Assembly (NCBI RefSeq): GCF_038502225.1
Contig: NC_091298.1
Location: forward strand, 38,713,011-38,777,010
Direction: 5' to 3'
Length of the DNA: 64,000 nt
Origin: Cherax quadricarinatus
Taxonomy: Eukaryota > Arthropoda > Malacostraca > Decapoda > Parastacidae
Positions 55,405 through 64,000 of this stretch are shown piece by piece (the stretch's first letter is position 1; every line of letters starts with the position of its first letter). Made by a program: the position numbers and the translations under genes. The notes beneath the pieces are model-generated. The model was not told the origin of the DNA. It was given only the letters and a program-made list of their open reading frames with translations, and ran no database searches.

Positions 55405-56733
55405 TTACTACTTATACACTTTACTACTGAGATGGCTACAATGTCAACGAGGAAAGCAACAGAACATGCATTGTTTGGCCATGCCAGTGTTCTTCCAATG
55501 AACAAATTTCCGTCCAAAGGCCATATGTTAAGGAACTGCTGGCGATATAAATGCGATGAAGGAAAGTTTACTGATGTTTCAGTGATTATCAAGATAGCAG
55601 CTTAGGTTATCTGGTCCATTATTTCATCTGTCAGCTTCATGGAAATGAGCTGCCATTCCGGGCTGTTTTCTACCACTATGACGGTAAGCCAAGTGGTCCT
55701 GAACATTGGAGAGGTCCCATTGGCAAACAAATCAAGGATCCTCTGTCTGAGCTGCCAGTTGTTGCTTTCCAGCCAGTCACTTTTACTGATTCCCTTGTAT
55801 TGAGTGACAAGGCGGCAGAGGGTCTGTCCTGGGACCAAAAATACTTGTATAAGAATTGCAAAGGAGTGATCACAGGTGTGATTGATGATGACTTGGCTGC
55901 TCTTGAACCAGGTCCACCGTGTGTGTCAAGGTGGAATACTCTATGGAGTAAGATCCTTAGGCTGTATGTGGCAACATCAAGACCCAGTCAGGAGCTGAAA
56001 AGAGTAATCATTATGATTTTAAAGTTCAGTGCTCCAACGTGGTTCCACATCAAACTGCACCGTTATGTCAGACATAGTCCAAAGTATGTCTTCCAGTCAC
56101 TGCAGTTTATGAGACATCTGAACAGTGACGAAAAGAAGATAGTAAAGAAGATTGTCCAAAGAAATTCCTACTTTGCTCACACAGATTAGCTGCTTCTTGG
56201 TATATGCGCTGATGACGACATGACTGTGAGGGATACAGTTGTCTCAATGATAAAAAAAAAAGTTAGAGAAGAGAATCAGCAGACAGAAGAAAGTACCGAG
56301 AGCTCTGATGAGGATGGCGAAGATTCTGCTGATGCTTTTGACGAGCACTGATGATGAGGATGACAGTGAAGATGAAGGGAATGACAAAGTGGTTCCTATT
56401 GTCAACTCAAGAAAAGTAATGATTCTCAAACTAAAGTGGCAAGCAAAGAACAATCATTCCATGATTAACTGGAAGACTGAACTCAAAACTGAGCCTCCTT
56501 TAATTGCTTCTCTATCAGCTCACCAGGTTCTGAAAATTATTGAGACTCCACTGGAGGTGCCCAAGTGGCCGAACAACGCTCAAGCTGCTGAGAGAGTGAT
56601 AAAATTGATGACTGAAGCTTGCACTGAGGTGACTGGATAGAAGGCAAGAGATGGATATATCAGGCAAAGAATATTTTCCAGGAAAGTGATGCCCAAGTTC
56701 CGCACCAAGAAAGACTTCACTTATAACTTGTAA
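55405..56733 (+). pseudogene. Unnamed protein family Y, broken copy
   Basis: Frame 1 (ATG 55434) reads STRKATEHALFGHASVLP and FPSKGHMLRNCWRYKCDEGK. Frame 2 from about 55610 reads VHYFICQLHGNELPFRAVF, GPIGKQIKDPL, LSWDQKYLYKNC, RLYVATSRPSQELK and PTWFHIK, ending at RNSYFAHTD and TAG 56187. A further stop follows about 160 bp on. The last part is INWKTELKTEPPL, NNAQAAERVIKLMTEACTEV, TAG (56638) and GYIRQRIFSRKVMPKF. I recall arthropod and nematode predicted proteins with this motif order annotated only as uncharacterised. No catalytic motif is evident. Confidence 0.65.
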
Positions 56734-56756
56734 TAGCTTAAAATTAAATAGTTGAT

Positions 56757-56844
<88 letters not shown>

Positions 56845-56900
56845 CAGACAGACAGACACAGAGACAGAGACAGAGACAGAGACAAACAAAAAGACAGACA
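56757..56900. repeat. (GA)n / (GACA)n microsatellite
   Basis: About 70 bp of GA followed by GACA/GACAGA units. On the host gene's strand it is a (TC)n tract starting about 35 nt and peaking about 110 nt inside the intron after the donor at 56935. Confidence 0.97.
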
Positions 56901-56935
56901 GATGTACAGACAGATACAAGAGATGGAACACTCAC

Positions 56936-57095
56936 ACTTAACTTTCAGAAGGATGGGGTTAGAGTGGCCGTCACCCTCTATATTGGAGGCGATACAGTAG
57001 TAGTTGCCAGAAGCCGTTCTGGCCACCTTCTGTAGTACCAGACTCTGGTTGCTGATGATAATGCCGGCCGTCACGTTGTGCTGCAGCTCTTGGCC
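56936..57095 (-). CDS. Internal exon: C-terminal half of an Ig domain, Sidestep-like protein
   Basis: The 160-nt exon lies between acceptor TGTCCTTACAG (AG at 57097-57096) and donor GTGAGT (56935-56930). It starts in phase 0 and gives 53 codons plus one base (T). It encodes GQELQHNVTAGIIISNQSLV and LQKVARTASGNYYCIASN (F-strand cysteine in a GNYYC context), then GHSNPILLKVK, the G strand leading to the next domain. One N-glycosylation-type site (NVT) and another (NQS) are visible. Joined to 9036-9187, the split codon is TAT and the junction reads LLKVK-Y-APVC, the expected inter-domain linker of Sidestep-type Ig receptors. An alternative GT one base earlier fits the donor consensus less well. 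Confidence 0.87.
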
Positions 57096-57109
57096 CTGTA
57101 AGGACAACA

Positions 57110-57510
57110 CCCACTGTATAAGTGTAGGGACACCAGCCGCAGTGACAGTGAATGGGGACACCAATCACCGTGTACATGTGTAGGGACACCACATACATTG
57201 GTCTTGTGTAGGAACTGCAGCTACAGTGTTAGTGTTTAGTGACACCAGTTACATTGTTACTGTGTTGGATTGCAATTACAGCGTTAATAGAAACACAAGC
57301 CATAATCTTAGTCTTCGTGATAGCACTAACCAATTTCTCTGTTAGAATGTGGAAGCACCAGCCAAATTATGAATGTGTGGCGACACTAGCCTCAGCACTA
57401 TTGTGGGGAAATACCAACTACAGAGTTATTGTTCAAGAATAATAGCCACAGTGTTTGTGTGGGTGAATACTAACCCAGAGAAACTCACTAGCAACATCAG
57501 CCAAAATATT
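57110..57510. repeat. Decayed minisatellite upstream of the Ig exon
   Basis: Roughly 26-30-bp units of the form TGTGTAGGGACACCA...ACAGTGTTAG, strongly diverged. They match the homogeneous 26-bp array at 63497-64000. LINE D now lies between them. Confidence 0.75.
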
Positions 57511-58942
57511 AATTTGCAGAAAATATAAACAGTTTTTTTATATTTTATTTAAAACATGACATTACAAAAATATAATGTATAAAACTCATGTAGGGCTATA
57601 AAATTAACACAATCCTACCTACAGCTAACATTACACACCACACTTACAATTCCTTGTGGGTACAACCCCTCCCCCTCTCTGTTCCCTCATCCTATCACTT
57701 AACCCAAACCTGTTGGAGCTACTCAACAGAATTACACAATATGGACATCACTTTTATATATACATCCATCGAAATGGTACGTAATCTGTACCCTAAGAGA
57801 CATCCATTTTCTTCCCACATTAATGATGTAATCGACTACAGACCATGCAATTCATTGCACTGAACATATTACACAGACATATTACCCCCCCCCCCCGTGG
57901 TTATCCAACCACCCCACTATTTACAACCTAACATACTACAAACAATGGATGTTACCTAATCTAATGCCACACAGCAATGATCAAAACATTAATTTATGTA
58001 ATTGTCCTAATGCTTCAGTTACATAACAATATGTATCACACAACAATGGTGGTATAGAAAAGTCACAAAGACATACAAAATTACTACAAAGCCATAGGTA
58101 TAAACTTAGTCTCAAAAACCCATCACATGTAAACTTCTACACATTTAAACATGCAATTCCAAACGTTAAAAAACAATAACACAGCTTCAACTATGACATT
58201 CAAGCTCTATACAGCTTATATGTACATAATATAGTGCTATTGACAACAGTACAATACAACATAAAATATAACCATGACATAAGTAACATAAAGACTGTGC
58301 CTAGCACGCACCTAACCACAAAAACCTATAAATAACACCACTGTTGCCCCACTTTATTTACACTATCTGACGTACATTAAACTCTTTACTCTCAAAACAA
58401 AACTGAAAATTGCAGATCACCAGTGACGAACAATAATGCACAGACAATAATACAAACATATCACAGCATATCTCTGGACACCGTGCATGATCACAGCATC
58501 AACACTATGCAGTGCAAGGCACCTAGAAAACAAGTTGGAGCAAATACATGCAATTATTAGAGTAAAACTCCAAATTACAATGTCATTACCGTAAATCAAT
58601 ATTACTAAACATAATATATATAATAGAGCAGTAGATTATCAAAACAATTGGCGTTAATCCTATTGGAGAAAACATATCACACCTCTTAATGTGTCACACT
58701 CAAAACTCACCTCAATATCCTTTCCATACACAATTCCACACACACAACCCCCTCCCCCCGGAGAAGGCCAGCCCGTTCATGCCCCTGACCGCTTATAAAG
58801 TCCATAAATTCCTCAAAAGAAAGTCCCTATAGCCCTCCGAGAAATCCCTCTCCCACCTCCTACCATATATTTCCCTGTTGCGACACTGTTCTATAAAAGA
58901 ATGCTGCTATGGCCATCCTGCGTTCCTCCTCCCCTTTCTCTC

Positions 58943-61900
58943 TCATTGCCCATGATATAAACACGAAATCAAGCCACTGCCCTTTGAACCTTTACCCCTA
59001 CCCCACCTACATCTAAACTGAGCGCTCTCAAAACCGACAACCCTTTCCCCCCCCACATACCGGATTACTTTCCCTAACCATTTCCGCACAACCCCTAGGC
59101 TTTCGCAGAAATAAACTACATGAAAAGCTGATTTATCTACCCCACAAACCTGACACTCCCTACCCTCCCTTATTCGCCTATTTCGTAAAACAACCCCAGA
59201 CGGCAATATTCCGTGAAGAAACCTATACATTACCTCCCTCAAGCGCGGCCGAATGCGAAACCCTTTTAATCGACCCCAAATGTCTTCCCATGCGTACATC
59301 CGGTACACTCCTTCCATTGCCACTGCCACCCTAGGCCATAACTTCCTCTCCATGGACCCTACCCGCATGTTGCTCGGATCTCTGACCATCATCAATAGAC
59401 GCAACAACTCCATACCATCTCTCAAATCCCGTCCCTTCCACCATCTCCGAATATCTCCCTGCAGCACCCCCAACCCTCTACTCCCCTCCCCCCGAACCCT
59501 TAGAAACCCATGTTTCACATATACACACTTCAACCTTCTTTCCAAGTGAATTAACCCCAGCCCTCCCAAGGCCACCAGAAGTGTTACCACCTCCCTTTTC
59601 AACCAATGGCATCCCGAACCCCAGATAAAACGGAAAACTCTGCTCAACAATCTCCGGACATCCCCATACACCAAAGGGTACAAAGCTGCCCCATGCCATA
59701 TTTTGCTGTACAAAAGCACATTGACCACAATGACCCTCAGGTGTAGCGTAAGGTGTGTCGGCCACAATCCTGCCAATCTTCCCAATACTCTATCTACCAC
59801 ACCCTTTGAATTAACCTCCCTCGCCATTTGAGCATTACCCATATACACAATTCCACAAATTTTCACCCGGTCCACGACACACCACCTCACCCCCTCCACC
59901 CCCGCCCTCCCACCCATCCCATTCACCCAATATCATGAGCTTTGATTTATGCACATTCACTGCCATACCTGTTGCCATCCCAAAAACATCTATAACTCTC
60001 TCCAGACCCTCCAATCCCTCCCTCCAACTCACTAGGACAGTTGTGTCATCAACATAACCTATGTTACTAGGACTCCCATCTCGTATGTCCTCCCTTACCC
60101 CCTCCCCTATGCACCTTACCACTGCCCTATAAAATGGATTCTGTAAAAATGCAAATAATATTTGTGACAACGGGCATCCCTGCCTCAATCCCCTGCCCAT
60201 TTTCACATGCAACCCCACCCTCCCATTAATCTGTACACATATCCCGGCTCCCTGATATAAAGTACATGCCCAATTTACAGTGTCCTCCCCAAACCCCTGC
60301 CGCTCCATGATTCTCCACAGAGCCTCCCTCTCGACACTGTCATACGCCATTCTCCAATCCAATGCCAATACCCCTAATTTCCCCTCTCGCAAACCCTCAA
60401 TAAACCTTCTAATAACCCCATGCCCCTCATACATTGATCTCCCCGGAATCCCATATTGACCCCTCACTATTACCTTTCCAATGACTTTCTTTATATGATT
60501 TCCCAAAATTTTTGCAAAAAGTTTGTAGTCTGCGCACATGAGTGATATCATCCGGTAATCTCTCACTGTGCACTGACTTTCACCCTTTGGCACCAAAACT
60601 ACTAGCGATGTCACCTGCAAAGGTCTCAACACACCCCTCTCTTTTATGATATTAAATAATTGCACCAAAAAGTCTTTTAATACTCCCCAATGCTGTATGT
60701 AAAACTCTGCAGGCAGCCCATCTATTCCCAGTGCCTTACCCCTGCTCATACCCATTAAAGCCATCCACACCTCTTCCTCCACAATAGGCCCCTGTAACTG
60801 TTCCCTGTCGTCCCTGTCCAGCACACACTGCACCCATCCCCATGTCTCTCTTAAAGCCCCCTCTCTCACACCCACACTCCTCATATGCACACTAAGCCAA
60901 GCATCAACGTACCCTCCCATCCCCTCTGTTGTCACCAAATGTTGTCCCTCCCTATATCCCTCGATGTCCTCAAGAACCCTCAAACCCACCATTTCCATTG
61001 CAATGCACCAGCGCCCCTGCCCTTGCAGGACACATGCCGATGGTCTATCACCCCACATGACCTCCTCCAACCCCCCTAAAACCCTTGCCGCATCAAACCT
61101 CTCGTTTTGCACATCCATTAGGCGTTCCTTCACTCCCTCTATGTCAGCCACTGGGGCTCCCACCCCCTTTTCCTTTCTCATAATACTCCCTTAACTGCCC
61201 CTCAAGATACCTAATAAGCCCATAAGCCAACCGATTCTCATGCCGTCCCTGTCGTACATAAAACTCTCTAATCCTCGTCTTCGCCGTCACATCCTACCAT
61301 CTCAACACATCCTCATTGACTTCCATCCCCTCCCATAAGCCTTTCCACCATTGTGCAAATAGGACCCTCCCCTCAACATCTTGAAACAACCAAACATTTA
61401 ATTTCCAATAACTCTTATACCTGTTCGGCCATCCCTCCCATCCCAAATCCACCAAAACACCTCTATGATCAGAAAAAAACACATCCAAAACCCTTACACT
61501 CTGCACCACTGCTTTCCTTGTCACGTATATCCTGTCCAGCTGTGCAGCATACCCCTGCCTCACAAAGGTGTGCTCCACCTCCCATGCTGCCCCCCCTTCC
61601 ACATCCACCAACTCCACCCCTGTTAACAGGTCCCTCAGAACGCCAGAACAATATCCTGCTCCCCTAGGTTCCACATCCCTGCTGCGTATGACGCAATTCC
61701 AGTCCCCTCCCATCACAGCTAATGCTGGAAGCTATCTTAAGTGATACTCCAACACTTCACGTACGAACTCATTCTTCACTCGACTGTCCCCCTCCGCCGG
61801 ACCATAAACACACACAAAAGACATCTTATCCCTTCTCCATGTCCCATTCACTCTTGTAACCCTCCCATCCCCCCCTCCTCACAATGATGTACAGTAAACG

Positions 61901-62125
61901 GGCTAGCCTCCCTCACCAAAATAGCCACTCCTCCTTTCAATCTCGTTGAGTGTGCCGCATATACAGTATACCCCTCAATCATCAACATACAACCCAGCTT
62001 GTGGTTGTGCTCTTGCAAAAACACTACATCTACACCATGCCTAATGAGAAGCTCATGAAACCATACACACTTCCTATAATTTCTCAGACCATTGATATTT
62101 ATAGAGAGACTCTTGAATTTGTCAA
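58943..62125 (-). pseudogene. LINE D ORF2: endonuclease, RT and zf-RVT domain
   Basis: Endonuclease: INGLRNYRK, VDVVFLQEHNHK and GGVAILVREA, then breaks, GGDWNCV, QLDRIYVTRK and FFSDHRGVLVDLG. RT (61181-59835): SRGKALGIDGLPAEFY, LALDWRMAYDSVERE (motif A), GRGLRQGCPLSQILFAF (B) and IGYVDDTTVLVS (C intact). After a one-base shift in a G run at about 59900, LRPRLREVMYRFLHGIL-type and CQVCGVDKSAFHVVYFC form the zf-RVT region typical of L1/Tx1-like LINEs. Breaks lie in the endonuclease and at 59.9 kb. Confidence 0.85.
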
Positions 62126-63357
62126 TGGAGGTTTTCCTTTACGTACTACAACACCTTTATCCCCTTTCCCCTTTATATGCCCTTGATCTTCAATCACCAT
62201 TCTGTGATCTGCTTTCACATGCCCCTTGCCCCTGGACCCCCCAGGTCCATGCTCAACCACATCAGCCCAAACCTTTTTGCCAGAACGCTGTGCTGGAGTG
62301 AGCACATTGTCCAAATCCGAGGGCTGCTCTCTTCCTTGACACTCGAGCCTTTCTCCCCGCCTCCTCCCAAAAGCCATCCTCGTGCACTTCCGCCACCACA
62401 GTGCCAATTTGCAACCCAGCCTCAACCTGGGTCTCGGACATGCCCCCCCTCTCACCACCTGGAACCCCAGCAGTATCCAGGGCACCCACAAGCCCCTCAA
62501 CTGTGACCTCTCCTGGGGTCTCTAACAGGTCATGGAGGACTGAATCAATGGTAGCCTCCACGGCCCTGTCCTCACCAAGCGACACCACATCTCTGGTCTC
62601 CGGTGCCTGCCCGGCAGCGCATGACTCTCTCGGAAGAGTTACACACTCTTCCTCCCTCAAGGCAGCCTCCTCGACCTCCACATTCCAAGCCTTGTTCAAG
62701 GAAATCGACTCAGGTCGTGCCAAATTCAATGTCGCAAGGTCCTCCGATGCCTCCTCATGTTGCTCATCCGCCTGTGTACCCTGTCGTTGAACACACTGCA
62801 CAGCGATGTGATCATAGGCACTGCATAAGCGACAGGTACGTCGTTGCCCCACGTAGGTCACCATTACTTGAGTCCTGAAGTCTTCTAGGTAAACATAGGA
62901 AGGAATGGGATGCCTCAATGTCATTTTCAAGGAAAAACTTTCTTCAGGCATCCCAGCATATGATCCTTCCACTTTCCCCCAATGTTGCCATATGAACAGT
63001 CCCAAACTTCTCAAAGACGGCACGTAGGTCTGCCTCATCAGCCTCAAAAAGTACATTCCTGATCTTCACCCACGTATAATGGCGGGACACATGTAGCCTT
63101 ACCGTCACAGCAGGATTCACTGGTACACGAAGATCTTGGAATCTGGCGACTATGTCTTCGTATACACTTGCATTGCGAAATTTTACAAAAATTCTCTATG
63201 CCCCGTTCAAAGCTACACCATACAGCTCTTCGTTGGTAATGCCGTATGTGTCCCTGATGATGGCAGGTAATAAAAATTGAGCTGAGTGGGCATGCACAGC
63301 CCCACGCACCACTTCTATGCCGACAGTGTTTACCCTTCTTCTTGCCTGCTGCGCCAT
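62110..63357 (-). pseudogene. LINE D ORF1: RNA-binding-like with CCHC finger
   Basis: ATG 63357 (MAQQARRRVNTVGIEVVRG). An in-frame TAG lies at about codon 57, and a stop or shift near 62960. Before the shift, LRAVFEKFGTVHMATLG resembles an RRM-like strand-helix segment. After it, CRLCSAYDHIAVQC at about 62830-62790 is a C-x2-C-x4-H-x4-C knuckle. A long acidic low-complexity tail runs to the end at about 62100, where ORF2 starts. Likely role is RNA binding in the LINE RNP. Confidence 0.75.
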
Positions 63358-63496
63358 TTTGTGAAAACCAAGTTGTCACCGGCTGACAGCAGAGGGCAAG
63401 CTCAGCTCACGTCCGCTCGTCCCAGAGGTTGAACGACGAATGAAATATAAACAGTTACTGTATTTGAGTCCGAAACACCATCTCCAGTGTTTGGTG

Positions 63497-64000
63497 TGTG
63501 GAGACACCAACAAGTGTTAGTGTGTGGGGACACCAACAAGTGTTAGTGTGTGGGGACACCAACAAGTGTTAGTGTGTGGGGACACCAACAAGTGTTAGTG
63601 TGCGGGGACACCAACAAGTGTTAGTGTGCGGGGACACCAACAAGTGTTAGTGTGTGGGGACACCAACAAGTGTTAGTGTGTGGGGACACCAACAAGTGTT
63701 AGTGTGTGGGGACACTAACAAGTGTTAGTGTGTGGGGACACCAACAAGTGTTAGTGTGTGGGGACACCAACAAGTGTTAGTGTGTGGGGACACCAACAAG
63801 TGTTAGTGTGTGGGGACACCAACAAGTGTTAGTGTGTGGGGACACCAACAAGTGTTAGTGTGTGGGGACACCAACAAGTGTTAGTGTGTGGGGACACCAA
63901 CAAGTGTTAGTGTGTGGGGACACCAACAAGTGTTAGTGTGTGGGGACACCAACAAGTGTTAGTGTGTGGGGACACCAACAAGTGTTAGTGTGTGGGGACA
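63497..64000. repeat. 26-bp minisatellite, about 19 copies to the window edge
   Basis: The unit is TGTGTGGGGACACCAACAAG plus TGTTAG, almost uniform, with rare TGTGCGG and ACACTAAC variants. It continues beyond 64000. A decayed form lies at 57110-57510 on the other side of LINE D. Confidence 0.97.

Larger units (their letters stand above)
57535..63442 (-). mobile_element. LINE D, Tx1/L1-like, near full length
   Basis: 5.9 kb flanked by AAATATAAACAGTT at 57521-57534 and 63443-63456 (14-bp target duplication). The minus strand runs from a roughly 85-bp 5' UTR through ORF1 and ORF2 to a long 3' UTR (58940-57560) and a short A-rich tail at 57535-57556. Both ORFs carry frame breaks. It is inserted in a 26-bp-type minisatellite. 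Confidence 0.9.

Noticed and set aside
56515..57000. Ser/Leu-rich and Arg/Glu-rich frames
   Set aside because: The (GA)n/(GACA)n microsatellite next to the Ig exon; the minus frame only appears to extend the exon past its donor.
59253..61667. Plus-strand frames inside LINE D
   Set aside because: Antisense shadows of ORF2; proline-rich because the element is G-rich on its coding strand.

Overview
The window is a 64-kb piece of a large, repeat-choked animal genome, most likely a decapod crustacean (crayfish-like). This rests on the mix of Penelope-like, CR1-like, RTE-like and Ty3/gypsy elements, tRNA-SINE-like tails, (AT)n arrays carrying a short TIR element, and two high-copy unnamed arthropod protein families. 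The decapod call is inferred from family resemblance, not from a search.

Host gene content is very small. Two internal exons on the minus strand, 56936-57095 and 9036-9187, encode the end of one immunoglobulin domain and the start of the next. Exon 1 leaves one base (T) and exon 2 opens with AT, giving TAT (Tyr), so they read as consecutive exons of one Sidestep-like cell-surface Ig protein. The intron between them is about 47.7 kb and holds almost everything else in the window. The intron upstream of the first exon (57096 to beyond 64000) holds a minisatellite split by a 5.9-kb LINE.

Layout. 0-4 kb: SINE tails, a broken copy of unnamed family X, and a 5'-truncated CR1-like LINE (A). 4-9 kb: decayed minisatellite, old AT-rich repeat and an 81-84 bp arm palindrome. 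9.0-9.2 kb: Ig exon. 9.9-10.8 kb: 43-bp minisatellite. 11.4-14.3 kb: TIR element, (AT)n, three head-to-tail truncated LINE B copies, and a Penelope endonuclease remnant. 14.2-18 kb: remains of a gypsy-type element with a SCAN-like gag. 19.3-24.5 kb: RTE LINE, SINE, TIR elements and (AT)n arrays in a chain, then a rearranged Penelope element. 25.6-35.1 kb: an RNase H-bearing LINE (E) split by a 6.5-kb LTR retrotransposon with PR-IN-RT-RH order. 35.1-40.6 kb: hammerhead-like repeat, then family X split by an apparently intact LINE A. 41.2-45.6 kb: CR1-like LINE C with a PHD-type ORF1, split by a foldback element with hammerhead-like cores. 45.8-46.5 kb: mariner-type foldback. 46.7-55 kb: minisatellites, old repeats, two more LINE B copies and microsatellites. 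55.4-56.7 kb: broken copy of unnamed family Y. 57.5-63.4 kb: Tx1/L1-like LINE D with a 14-bp target duplication.

Nearly all coding potential is transposon-derived and most is broken. The exceptions are the two Ig exons and the LINE A copy at 35.8-39.9 kb, whose two reading frames are uninterrupted.
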